Of a DNA stretch of 64,000 nucleotides, positions 21,685-30,163 are shown in pieces; positions within the stretch are counted from its first letter, which is position 1; every line of letters begins with the position of its first letter. The stretch comes from Synechococcus sp. CC9902 (lineage in GTDB: Bacteria; Cyanobacteriota; Cyanobacteriia; PCC-6307; Cyanobiaceae). The translations under genes were made by a program, and so were the position numbers. Location of the stretch: NCBI RefSeq assembly GCF_000012505.1, contig NC_007513.1, positions 2,108,001-2,172,000 on the forward strand. The letters are read 5' to 3'. The notes under the pieces were generated by a model, which was given only the letters and a program-made list of their open reading frames with translations, ran no database searches and had not been told where the DNA came from.

Positions 21685-22590
21685 ATGGGATGGACGGTTG
21701 ACGACATGCCCTCCCAGGAGGGCCGCATTGCCGTAGTGACCGGAGCCAATATTGGCCTCGGACTAGAGACCACCCGCGCCCTCGCACAAAAAGGCGCGAC
21801 GGTGGTCATGGCTTGTCGAAGCAAAAGCCGAGGCGAAGCAGCTCGTCGTCAATTGCTTGACGAAGGCCTGACTGGTCTTGATCTGTTGGAGATGGATCTC
21901 GCCGACCTGCGCTCCGTTGAGCGGGCCATTGACGTTCTGAGTGATCAATACGGCCATCTTGATCTGCTGCTCAACAACGCCGGCGTGATGGCACCGCCAC
22001 GCCAATTAAGCCCCCAAGGCCATGAGCTGCAATTTGCCGTCAACCATTTGGGCCATATGGCCTTAACGCAGGGCTTATTGCCACTGATGGCATCTCAAAC
22101 AGATGCCCGGGTCGTGAGTGTCACCTCCGGCGCCCAATACTTCGGGGCCATCCGCTGGGACGACTTGAGCTGGGCCAAGGGCTACGACCGCTACGGCGCC
22201 TACGGCCAAAGCAAGTTGGCCAACGTGATGTTTGCTCTTGAGCTGCACAACCGTCTTCAAAGCGAGAACAGCTCGGTGAAATCCCTCGCGGCGCACCCCG
22301 GCATCGCACGCACCAATTTGCAACCGGCAGCCCTCGCCAGTGGTGGCAACCGTTGGGAAGCAATGGCCTACCGGTTGATGGATCCGCTCTTCCAAAGTGC
22401 AGGCATGGGGGCGTTACCTCAACTCCATGCCGCCACAGCTGCGAGCGCACAAAGCGGTGAGCATTACGGGCCTTCCCAACTTGGCGGCCTGCGCGGTTCA
22501 CCGGGTCAATGCCGGATCGCACCAACAGCCTTGGATCCAAGCAAGCGACAAAGATTATGGGACCTGAGCGATCAGCTCATTCGTGCCTGA
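21685..22590 (+). CDS. Short-chain dehydrogenase/reductase
   Basis: 301 residues. The NAD(P)-binding motif TGANIGLG is at about 19-26, NNAG at 97-100, and the catalytic YxxxK (Tyr173, Lys177) in 'GAYGQSK'. The sequence resembles the retinol dehydrogenase/protochlorophyllide reductase-like branch of SDRs, but the substrate is not known. 'MACRSKSRGEAA' after the nucleotide fold suggests NADPH preference. Confidence 0.9.
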   Translation: MGWTVDDMPSQEGRIAVVTGANIGLGLETTRALAQKGATVVMACRSKSRGEAARRQLLDEGLTGLDLLEMDLADLRSVERAIDVLSDQYGHLDLLLNNAGVMAPPRQLSPQGHELQFAVNHLGHMALTQGLLPLMASQTDARVVSVTSGAQYFGAIRWDDLSWAKGYDRYGAYGQSKLANVMFALELHNRLQSENSSVKSLAAHPGIARTNLQPAALASGGNRWEAMAYRLMDPLFQSAGMGALPQLHAATAASAQSGEHYGPSQLGGLRGSPGQCRIAPTALDPSKRQRLWDLSDQLIRA

Positions 22591-22774
22591 TTCCGTTGAG
22601 AACCGGCAATGCCTTGCACCCTTTGCCATGGGACGGCTTAAGCGGTCGGCCGACCCCACGTGATCGGCTTTTGCCAAACCAACGTCGTCGGAATCGGTGG
22701 ATCAGCGCGATGATTCTGACCTGGCACTTGTTGGCGCCCAACCCCTACCCGTTGGTTGGTAGCCACGTAACTCC

Positions 22775-23179
22775 ATGACTGCTCCCTCCCCTTCCACCAA
22801 CGCTCGCCAGCAGGTGCTCCTACAGGCGCTGCAGGCGAGCCACGATGAAATGAGTGGCCAACAGCTGCACCGGAGCTTGAACGAAGACCACACCATGGGG
22901 CTCGCGACGGTGTATCGCAATCTCCGCCAATTGCATCAACGGGGTTTGGTGCGATGCCGACACCTACCCAACGGTGAAGCCCTCTATGCCCCTGTCGAAC
23001 GGGACCGACACCATCTCACCTGCGTTGATTGCGGCGTCACCAAAGCGCTGGATCACTGCCCAATCCACGACATCGAAGTGCCCAAAGACAGCCGAGGAGA
23101 CTTCGATCTTCTGTTTCACACGCTTGAATTCTTTGGACTCTGTAGCGCTTGCCGCACCCGGCAGCATTCCTCGCAATGA
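22775..23179 (+). CDS. Fur-family metalloregulator (Fur/PerR/Zur type)
   Basis: 134 residues. Winged-helix region 'TMGLATVYRNLRQLHQRGLV' at about 40-59, then 'HHLTCVDCG' with Cys83/Cys86 and a second pair Cys123/Cys126 ('CSACR'), the four-cysteine structural zinc site. Which metal or signal it senses cannot be decided here. Its stop overlaps the ATG of the next gene (ATGA), so the two are one transcript. I saw no clear Fur, PerR or Zur box in the 184-bp region upstream. Confidence 0.92.
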   Translation: MTAPSPSTNARQQVLLQALQASHDEMSGQQLHRSLNEDHTMGLATVYRNLRQLHQRGLVRCRHLPNGEALYAPVERDRHHLTCVDCGVTKALDHCPIHDIEVPKDSRGDFDLLFHTLEFFGLCSACRTRQHSSQ

Positions 23180-23913
23180 CACTGGCCACCACTTATTTCG
23201 GCGCAAACGGCTGGCTCCTGGAATTCGATGACCTTCGGGTGCTTGTGGATCCATGGCTGCAGGGAAGCCTCAGTTTCCCCCCAGGCGGTTGGATGCTGAA
23301 AGGTGAACTGCCTGAGCAACGGCCAGCCCCCGACCATCTCGACCTCCTGCTCCTCACCCAAGGGCTCGCCGATCACGCCCATCCCGAAAGCCTTGATCTT
23401 TTGCCGCGCACCCTGCCGGTGATTGGATCGGTCGCAGCAACACAAGTGGTGAAAAAGATGGGCTTTGAAACCGTTCAAGCCCTGAAACCCGGTGAATGCA
23501 CAACCCACAAGGGACTCACGGTTCGTGCAACCGCTGGCGCTCCTGTGCCAACGGTGGAAAACGGATATCTGCTCGAGCATGCATCGGGATGCCTCTACCT
23601 GGAACCCCACGGCTTTTTGGATCCTGCCCTACCTCCCCAACCCCTCGATGCCGTGATCACACCCATGGTGGATTTGGGACTACCAGCTCTTGGCGCCTTC
23701 GTAAAAGGGTGCAGCGTGGTGCCACAGCTGGTGGAGCGCTTCCAGCCTTCCACCGTGCTAGCGAGCACATCCGGCGGAGACGTGCGCTTCAGCGGTGCCC
23801 TCACTGGACTTCTGCAAATGCAAGGGTCTGTCGCCAGCACCGGAGCGACGCTGCCAGACAGCAGCCAATGGATTGATCCAACGCCGGGAGAGCGGCTTGT
23901 GCTTAAGGGCTAA
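23176..23913 (+). CDS. Metallo-beta-lactamase-fold protein with degenerate metal site
   Basis: 245 residues from the ATG at 23176, overlapping the Fur-family stop codon. The fold blocks are seen: 'TTYFGANGWLLEFDDLRVLVDPWL', 'LLLLTQGLADHAHPESL' and 'VIGSVAATQVVKKMG'. The usual HxHxDH motif reads Q-x-L-x-D-H, so the first two metal-binding histidines are missing. Similar UlaG-like cyanobacterial proteins exist. A regular hydrolase activity is doubtful; role unknown. Confidence 0.8.
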   Translation: MTLATTYFGANGWLLEFDDLRVLVDPWLQGSLSFPPGGWMLKGELPEQRPAPDHLDLLLLTQGLADHAHPESLDLLPRTLPVIGSVAATQVVKKMGFETVQALKPGECTTHKGLTVRATAGAPVPTVENGYLLEHASGCLYLEPHGFLDPALPPQPLDAVITPMVDLGLPALGAFVKGCSVVPQLVERFQPSTVLASTSGGDVRFSGALTGLLQMQGSVASTGATLPDSSQWIDPTPGERLVLKG

Positions 23914-23945
23914 ATATCGCGAGAGGGGGAATCACCAGAAATGGG

Positions 23946-23963
23946 TTTACAATTCGTTACAAC
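23946..23963 (+). promoter_or_regulatory. HLR1-like RpaB site before the Hli gene
   Basis: TTTACAATTCGTTACAAC fits the published HLR1 consensus of two (G/T)TTACA(T/A)(T/A) half-sites separated by 2 nt, with only the last base off. It ends 14 bp before the Hli start codon. RpaB binding at HLR1 controls high-light genes in cyanobacteria. The close position suggests it overlaps the core promoter. Confidence 0.65.
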
Positions 23964-23977
23964 AGATCGATCACACC

Positions 23978-24214
23978 ATGAAGCCAAGCCAAGCAAGCGA
24001 TACGTGGTTCCAAAGCGCTGCAGCTCGCGACATCCACATGGAGCAACTCAAGCGTGTTGAGCTCTTTAACGGCAGGGCTGCCATGCTCGGCATCGTGATC
24101 GGCATTGTGACCGAAGGGCTCACCGGTGCTGGAATTGCTCACCAAATTGGCCTCGGGGCTTTGGTTGATGGCTACGCCGCATGCCGCACCCAATACTTGC
24201 CGTTCTGCTTCTGA
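23978..24214 (+). CDS. High-light-inducible (Hli/Scp) protein
   Basis: 78 residues from the ATG at 23978. The single chlorophyll-binding helix is evident: 'ELFNGRAAMLGIVIGIVTEGLTG' (about 29-51, ExxNGRxAMxG signature) followed by 'GIAHQIGLG'. Hli proteins bind pigment in the thylakoid membrane and protect photosystems and chlorophyll synthesis under light stress. An HLR1-type site sits directly upstream, which fits light control. Confidence 0.93.
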   Translation: MKPSQASDTWFQSAAARDIHMEQLKRVELFNGRAAMLGIVIGIVTEGLTGAGIAHQIGLGALVDGYAACRTQYLPFCF

Positions 24215-24242
24215 AGAAGCCTCGCCTCTTCATGGTCGCTAG

Positions 24243-24437
24243 ATGTTGATCGAGAGGCTTGAGCAAATCGCTGCTGTCGTTGTCACTGCCGGCCTTGTCG
24301 CCGGCAATTTTTTTCTGTTTACCCCGTGGAGAAGCGGCCATGACCCACGAGAACGGCATGGTGAGCCACAAACATCCCAGCCAAACACCACCTCAGAAGC
24401 TGAGACCCAAAGTCACCCTGTCAGCAAAGGCCCATAG
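24243..24437 (+). CDS. Possible small membrane protein
   Basis: 64 codons from the ATG at 24243, 28 bp after the Hli gene. A hydrophobic segment at about 8-27 ('QIAAVVVTAGLVAGNFFLF') is followed by a polar, Thr/Ser/Gln-rich tail. It could be a single-span protein co-transcribed with the Hli gene. An alternative frame overlaps, and no family can be named, so it may be spurious. Confidence 0.35.
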   Translation: MLIERLEQIAAVVVTAGLVAGNFFLFTPWRSGHDPRERHGEPQTSQPNTTSEAETQSHPVSKGP

Positions 24438-24726
24438 CTGATTTAGTTGTCCCCAAAAAGGGGTGTCACATCATTCAAAGCCCGAGGAAATTAATTGACA
24501 GCAGAGTGATGTCGCCTGCATTGATTTCCAGCCATGAAACTCGACCTAGCTCACGCGCACCCCATGGGCAGCCTCATTCTTGAGGGGCATCACCAGCCGT
24601 TCCATGCCCTTGCCTGTGCTCTAAAACCCTCCGCCATCAAGATCCATAAGAAAAGACTGCGCTAGATAGCGACTCACCCAACACATGGGTCCAAGGTATG
24701 GACACCTCGGCAGCATCCATGGCCCC

Positions 24727-25002
24727 ATGACAAGACCCAACGATGACCGAATCAAGCATGCCTTCAATCGGGTGCTGGAAAGCGTCGTCGGCCAGCACCA
24801 TGCTGCTGCAACCACAATGTTGCAGGACGATCCCAAAGGCCGCCTGAATCGCTGTGTTGAACGGGTGCAAGCAGAAGCATCAGAAGGTGCAGCCCTTGTG
24901 GCGGAATGCGCTCCCCACGGTCGGGTCATGCTCACCCAAGCGCAGCACAAACTCGCGACCCTTGAAGCCTTGCAAGTACTGGCAGAAGCTGCGAACGCTT
25001 AG
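24727..25002 (+). CDS. Small helical hypothetical protein
   Basis: 91 residues from the ATG at 24727 (an upstream ATG at 24685 would add 14). The sequence is helical, Ala/Gln-rich, with 'AFNRVLESVVGQHHAAATTML' and 'AQHKLATLEALQVLAEAA'. Not recognised. It lies just before the AT-richer stretch. A GC-rich hairpin without a T-run (25014-25029) follows it. Confidence 0.5.
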   Translation: MTRPNDDRIKHAFNRVLESVVGQHHAAATTMLQDDPKGRLNRCVERVQAEASEGAALVAECAPHGRVMLTQAQHKLATLEALQVLAEAANA

Positions 25003-25248
25003 AGGCTGTGAAAAGGGGAGGCCGCCCCTCTCGGACTCAGAGCAACTCTCAACTCCACGACTAGTCGCATAAGTCAATAGTCTTTTACTCCTCCAAAAGC
25101 CCCTCTCTAATACTTAACCAGAAGAGATTCAAGCAAAATAATAGGCCCAAGCGGCCAAGCCTCTTAGCCTGCCAAGCAAATAGACAACTCATAAATCAAC
25201 CAGCCAAAAGCACATATTTGAGAATTGACTTAAGACATATGATTTTGA

Positions 25249-26058
25249 TTATCTAAATTGCTTACTTGCTGCTATCCAGCATTGACGGCCAGGCCTTCCC
25301 TCTGCACCGATCACTACTTGCTCTAAGAACGAAAGTTCTGACCTTGAATCCACAAAACGATTCGATGGTTTCTGCTTGATCATTGACTCGATAGACCATC
25401 CTGACCGTACCAATCCAGAAATCAATTCGGGAGTGTTCTGGCGACCCAACTGTTGATCGTCACTTTCAACTAGCAGCAAAACACTTTCCAAAGAAGAAGA
25501 TTGGTCAAAGGCTAAATTGAGAGAACCAAGCACATCAAATTCGGAGCCGTCGACATCGACTAAGCAGAGCAATTTACCGGAAATAAAGTCCTCAGCAGAG
25601 GAGAGGCTGCTTGAAAATGAAATAAGATTTTCTAATTTATTGGCTGCAGCTACATACTCAACTGCCTTTTCTGATACTGGATCAATATCAATACCGTAAC
25701 AAGGAATTCCCTTCCAACTCGCGATACCAGACAAGTAAAAGCCTTCTGCACAGCCGACATCCAGGAACCGCTCAAAAGCTTCTGAATGCTCTATCAAAAA
25801 ATCCTGTACTTCTTTCTCGTAAGTGCCTTGTATCTTTGGCATCACTTGAGAGGCCAATGCCTGTGGGTACAAGCTCATTCCCCTAAACAGACCAGACTCA
25901 ACTATCGAACGCCCATCATTTGCAGCCTCTTCTTCTAAGGCTAGGCGATAAAAAGTATATGCTGCACGAAATAATTCTTGCGGAGAAAGTCCTTTGTTAG
26001 CCAGGTCACAAATCGCCTTATGCTCAATAGGCGCAGAATCCGGAACTTTATACGCCAA
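25249..26058 (-). CDS. SAM-dependent methyltransferase (FkbM-like)
   Basis: 269 residues from a TTG at 26058 (an in-frame stop lies directly upstream). Motif I is 'FLDVGCAEGFYLSG' (about 97-110), then 'CYGIDIDP', and an FkbM-like 'LVDVDGSEFDVLGSL' later. Many such enzymes methylate sugars or lipids of the cell surface; the target here is unknown. Base composition is visibly more AT-rich than the flanks, suggesting acquisition by transfer. Confidence 0.75.
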   Translation of the reverse strand: MAYKVPDSAPIEHKAICDLANKGLSPQELFRAAYTFYRLALEEEAANDGRSIVESGLFRGMSLYPQALASQVMPKIQGTYEKEVQDFLIEHSEAFERFLDVGCAEGFYLSGIASWKGIPCYGIDIDPVSEKAVEYVAAANKLENLISFSSSLSSAEDFISGKLLCLVDVDGSEFDVLGSLNLAFDQSSSLESVLLLVESDDQQLGRQNTPELISGLVRSGWSIESMIKQKPSNRFVDSRSELSFLEQVVIGAEGRPGRQCWIAASKQFR

Positions 26059-26172
26059 TTAAACAAAGATGCAAGATGCCTTTCATATTAGCCTCAGCAA
26101 GGTCGTAAAATTGCAACCAGGCCAAAGACGTCTCATTCACAAAATATTTTACCTCCCCATAAATGGCTTTAA

Positions 26173-26418
26173 ATGATCAAAACAATGTTAACTGCATTGG
26201 CTATACATAATTTCAAGCATCTGAATTCTTATTTACAGCCCCACAACCACTGCCCACTGCCTGAAACCAATCCACTGAAATACAACAATCCTCCGGTTCT
26301 TAGCGAAGTACTAAGAGCTGGAGGACTGCAGAATCTTGACTTATTAGGCCGCCCCTCCAGGATGGAAGAGACGGCCTATCTCGCTCGTTTGTTCATGTCG
26401 CTACCCACTGTTCAGTGA
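26173..26418 (+). CDS. Possible small hypothetical protein in AT-rich stretch
   Basis: 81 codons from the ATG at 26173. The N-terminus is weakly hydrophobic ('MLTALAIHNF') and the rest polar, with 'LSEVLRAGGLQNLDLLGRPSRMEETAYLARLF'. No family, no clear ribosome-binding site. Could be a gene fragment. Confidence 0.3.
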   Translation: MIKTMLTALAIHNFKHLNSYLQPHNHCPLPETNPLKYNNPPVLSEVLRAGGLQNLDLLGRPSRMEETAYLARLFMSLPTVQ

Positions 26419-26909
26419 AGCTGGTTTCGTGAAGCGTTAATGGCTTAATCGAACAACAGTGAACTGAAAGAAAGTGAACTGAAAGAAGAAGAAGAGCGAA
26501 GCGACTGGCTTGGTGGCAAACCCTGGGGCCATTGCTACCAGGTGTGAAACCTCGTTTCCTTCAAGGGCACCTCAACGATGCGGAGGAAACTCGACTGGGT
26601 TGACGCTCTGCTTTGTCGCGCCAGACGAACGGTTCACGGATGGGTTGAAAGTTGGAGCAGGGGCCAGAAAAGTCAGCGTGCTTCTAGTGCTTGCTCAGGT
26701 GGAGTTTCGGCCGTCATGGGCTCCTCCGATTTCGATGCCCATACTTTTGCCCAGTACGGCTCCTTTGCCATCGGTGTTAAGGCGCATTGCCCTCTCAAGC
26801 AAAACCTCCGACAGTGGAAACGGCGTGCTTTGAAACCTCAGCAGAGGGAAACCACTGCCTTAAGCAGCACGTCTGCGGCCCCATAGGGACTGCAATCGAA
26901 CTTTTGAAA
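26419..26909. other. Non-coding or decayed stretch next to tRNA-Val
   Basis: About 490 bp without a convincing gene. Two overlapping plus-strand frames (26510-26833 and 26578-26886) have composition unlike real proteins. A short frame just after a stop at 26446 reads 'SELKESELKEEEERSDWLGG', which looks coding but has an in-frame stop right after its only ATG (26440), so it may be a gene remnant. I looked for tmRNA, SRP RNA, RNase P RNA and 6S signatures on both strands and recognised none. Confidence 0.4.
26459..26488 (+). repeat. Tandem 15-bp direct repeat (two copies)
   Basis: GTGAACTGAAAGAAA at 26459-26473 is repeated at 26474-26488 with one change at the last base. In one frame it encodes a repeated Ser-Glu-Leu-Lys-Glu unit. 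It lies in the putative remnant next to tRNA-Val. Confidence 0.8.
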
Positions 26910-26981
26910 TGGGCGATACTGGGATCGAACCAGTGACAATCTCCTTGTAAGGGAGGTGCTCTACCGCTGAGCTAATCGCCC
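26910..26981 (-). tRNA. tRNA-Val (anticodon TAC)
   Basis: Minus-strand cloverleaf of 72 nt without encoded CCA. The acceptor stem pairs GGGCGAT with ATCGCCC. The D arm is TAGCTCAGCGGTAGAGCAC, the anticodon loop CTTACAA gives TAC, and the T arm CTGGTTCGATCCCAG is complete. Discriminator base A. Its 3' end faces the AT-rich stretch, the orientation usual for integration at a tRNA. Confidence 0.95.
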
Positions 26982-27052
26982 GTCATTTCATTCTGCCTGA
27001 CTGCTGTCCGCTGTGACCAGCTGGGGCATAACCCACCCCGAACCAACAACCC

Positions 27053-27559
27053 TTGGCCCAAGGCCGCGAACACGACCGCGCCACTGCACTCGTGAGCCTG
27101 CCTGTTGGACTAGGCACTGCTCTGCTGTTGAACTGGCACTCAGGCCTGATTGCTGCTGCTGCCTTCAGCTTCGGTGGGCTGTGGCTCTCCCCCGATCTCG
27201 ATACCCGCTGTCGAGCCCTCCAACGTTGGGGCCCCTTGCAATTCATCTGGTGGCCCTACCGACGCCTCATCCCCCATCGATCCCTGCTCTCCCACGGACC
27301 ACTGATTGGAACAAGCCTGCGGCTGATGCTGTTGTTCCTCTGGGCCAGCGTGTTGTGCGGAGTGATGCCCCAGATCACGATCGATCAGTTGTGGCGAGCC
27401 CTCAACCTCTGGAGCACGAGCAACCCAGATCAAGCAATCGCTGTAGCCGTAGGTCTGGAGGGAAGCGTTTGGCTGCATCTCATCCAAGACGGGGATCCAC
27501 TCCCCACCGAATGGCATGCCATTCAACGGATCAGGCGAGGGTTCAGGCGACGGCGATGA
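27053..27559 (+). CDS. DUF2227-type putative metal-binding membrane protein
   Basis: 168 residues from a TTG at 27053. Features of this cyanobacterial family: early 'HDRATALVSLPVG', a hydrophobic 'LLNWHSGLIAAAAFSFGGLWLSPDLDT' (about 25-52), and 'HRSLLSHGPLIGTSLRLML' with His residues that could bind metal, plus further membrane helices. Function not established. It ends 29 bp before mazG. Confidence 0.7.
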   Translation: MAQGREHDRATALVSLPVGLGTALLLNWHSGLIAAAAFSFGGLWLSPDLDTRCRALQRWGPLQFIWWPYRRLIPHRSLLSHGPLIGTSLRLMLLFLWASVLCGVMPQITIDQLWRALNLWSTSNPDQAIAVAVGLEGSVWLHLIQDGDPLPTEWHAIQRIRRGFRRRR

Positions 27560-27588
27560 GAGGGTGAGCCTGGTTCTGAAGCTCGACC

Positions 27589-28401
27589 ATGCCTTCCTCC
27601 AGCACCGACGCCTTACAAGAACTCATTAAAGTGGTGGCACGCCTCCGCGAACCCGATGGGGGATGCCCGTGGGACCTTGAACAAACCCATGCATCCTTGG
27701 TGCCCTACGTCTTAGAGGAAGCCCACGAAGTTGCAGACGCCATTCGCCATGGCGACGACGCTCACCTCAAAGAAGAACTGGGAGACCTCTTGCTGCAGGT
27801 GGTGCTCCATGCCCAAATCGCCAAGGAGGGAAACCGCTTCGCTCTGAGCGACGTGGCGGACGGCATCAACGCAAAATTGATCCGTCGCCATCCGCATGTG
27901 TTTAGCGATGCGGTCGCCAGCGATAGCGCCGCTGTGAAAGAAACCTGGGAAGCGATCAAAGCCGCCGAACGCGGAGAACAGGCGCCTTCAGCGAGTCCTC
28001 TCAGCGATGCACTGACCGCAAAAGTACGGGGGATGCCTGCCCTCGCGGGAGCGATGACCATCTCGAAAAAAGCGGCGAAAGCTGGCTTCGAGTGGGACGA
28101 CATGGCCGGGGTGTGGGCCAAGGTGCATGAGGAACTCGATGAACTGAAGGAAGCCGTGATCAGCGGTGACCAATCCCATGCCCAAGAGGAGCTGGGAGAT
28201 TTGCTCTTCACCTTGGTGAACGTGGCCCGTTGGTGTGGGATCGCGCCTGAAGAAGGTCTTGCCGGCACCAACCGACGCTTCCTCGATCGGTTTTCAAGGG
28301 TCGAAGCGGCCCTGCACGGCAATCTGCAAGGGCAGAGCATCGATGAACTTGAAGCGCTCTGGCAACAAGCCAAAGCCGACATCCGCGCAGAACAAGCCTG
28401 A
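27589..28401 (+). CDS. mazG: Nucleoside triphosphate pyrophosphohydrolase MazG
   Basis: 270 residues with the tandem MazG domains. The first has 'LREPDGGCPWDLEQTHASLVPYVLEEAHEVADAI' (about 19-52) and 'EELGDLLLQVVLHAQIA'; the second has 'VHEELDELKEA' and 'EELGDLLFTLVNVARW'. The EExxE and ExxD metal sites are intact in both. It hydrolyses NTPs to NMP and pyrophosphate, cleaning the pool or modulating alarmone levels. The convergent arfB gene ends 6 bp away. Confidence 0.95.
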   Translation: MPSSSTDALQELIKVVARLREPDGGCPWDLEQTHASLVPYVLEEAHEVADAIRHGDDAHLKEELGDLLLQVVLHAQIAKEGNRFALSDVADGINAKLIRRHPHVFSDAVASDSAAVKETWEAIKAAERGEQAPSASPLSDALTAKVRGMPALAGAMTISKKAAKAGFEWDDMAGVWAKVHEELDELKEAVISGDQSHAQEELGDLLFTLVNVARWCGIAPEEGLAGTNRRFLDRFSRVEAALHGNLQGQSIDELEALWQQAKADIRAEQA

Positions 28402-28407
28402 TCCCAA

Positions 28408-28848
28408 TCATTCGTCGATCGATGATCTGTTACGGCGTTGCCGTTTGAGATCGCCACGCTGTTTCTTGCTTTCAAGCCTGCGCTTCACAGCCCCTCGCCC
28501 AGGCCGGGTGGCCTTTCGTGCTGGTGGCGGGGGCTTGATCCCTTCTCGAATCAAATCTGCCAAGCGCTTCAGCGCAATCTGACGATTTTGATATTGAGAA
28601 CGCTCGTCGGAAACACACACGCGCAAACAACCATCAATGAGCCTCGAGCCATAGAGCTCTAATAAGCGTTGGCGACGAAAAGGCCCTAAACATTCTGATT
28701 GCTCGAGATCCCAAGAGAGAACGACGGCAGTTTCAACTTTGTTGACATTTTGCCCGCCAGCACCAGACGAACGAGAGAACTTCCAAGACAACTCAGATGC
28801 TGAAATTCTGAGCCTTGCATTAATCACTAGCTCTTGTTCAAATGCCAT
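28408..28848 (-). CDS. arfB: Peptidyl-tRNA hydrolase-type ribosome rescue factor ArfB
   Basis: 146 residues. The catalytic GGQ (about 31-33) sits in 'RSSGAGGQNVNKVET', as in class I release factors, without their codon-recognition domain. The C-terminal tail is very basic (Arg/Lys-rich), as in ArfB/YaeJ, where it enters the empty mRNA channel. It frees ribosomes stalled without a stop codon. Confidence 0.9.
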   Translation of the reverse strand: MAFEQELVINARLRISASELSWKFSRSSGAGGQNVNKVETAVVLSWDLEQSECLGPFRRQRLLELYGSRLIDGCLRVCVSDERSQYQNRQIALKRLADLIREGIKPPPPARKATRPGRGAVKRRLESKKQRGDLKRQRRNRSSIDE

Positions 28849-28882
28849 CCACGCCGATCTCTACAGCAGCCAAAAGAAACAT

Positions 28883-29068
28883 TTAATCGTCTGTCGAAGA
28901 TTGCGTTTCTGCCGCTACTTGCCTTGCCCGTCGCTCAGCTAATTGTTGCCGACGCATCTGACTTTCATAGTTTGAGTTACTGGTGAATGAGTAAAACAAA
29001 ACAACAAAAACCGCGGCCACGCCAAGCCCTAGCGCAACGAGATACACAGGAGGAAGCAAATCAAGCAT
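28883..29068 (-). CDS. Small single-span membrane protein
   Basis: 61 residues from the ATG at 29068. One strong hydrophobic segment (about 6-29, 'PPVYLVALGLGVAAVFVVLFY') followed by a polar basic tail with 'QMRRQQLAERRARQVAAE'. It lies just upstream of arfB on the same strand and may share its transcript. Family unknown. Confidence 0.6.
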   Translation of the reverse strand: MLDLLPPVYLVALGLGVAAVFVVLFYSFTSNSNYESQMRRQQLAERRARQVAAETQSSTDD

Positions 29069-29291
29069 TGACGACGCTGCTGGCGTGAACGAATTCAACT
29101 TCTATAGCGTTGTTTTGACCGACCCTCAGCGCAGCCTGGATGATCGGGTCTCACAAAAAACGGGCTCCGGAGTTGCCCTCTTCCACAGCAACTCCATTCC
29201 CGCCGTCAGTCAAGCACTAGATCTGGTCATCGTCAACGCCTTGCACACTATCTGTAGCGCCTTGTGCGCAACCCTTGGGGTCCCAAGCTGA

Positions 29292-30152
<861 letters not shown>

Positions 30153-30163
30153 TCACCAACCTC

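Noticed and set aside
22709-22778. 22-codon ORF ending on the Fur-family start codon
   Set aside because: It overlaps the start as an ATGA pair and could be a leader peptide, but the peptide has no regulatory features (no codon run, no attenuator hairpin).
24534-24665. A 43-codon His-containing ORF after the Hli region
   Set aside because: No ribosome-binding site, no recognisable fold and no coupling to a neighbour; length is within chance expectation.
25014-25029. GC-rich hairpin after the 24727 ORF as a terminator
   Set aside because: The stem is only five base pairs and no T-run follows.
26510-26886. Two overlapping ORFs next to tRNA-Val, and the idea of a tmRNA, SRP RNA or RNase P RNA there
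   Set aside because: The ORFs have atypical composition and no start signals; I found none of the conserved RNA core motifs on either strand.
29085-29291. 68-codon plus-strand ORF before speE
   Set aside because: Starts inside the opposite-strand region upstream of a better supported small membrane protein; composition not convincing.
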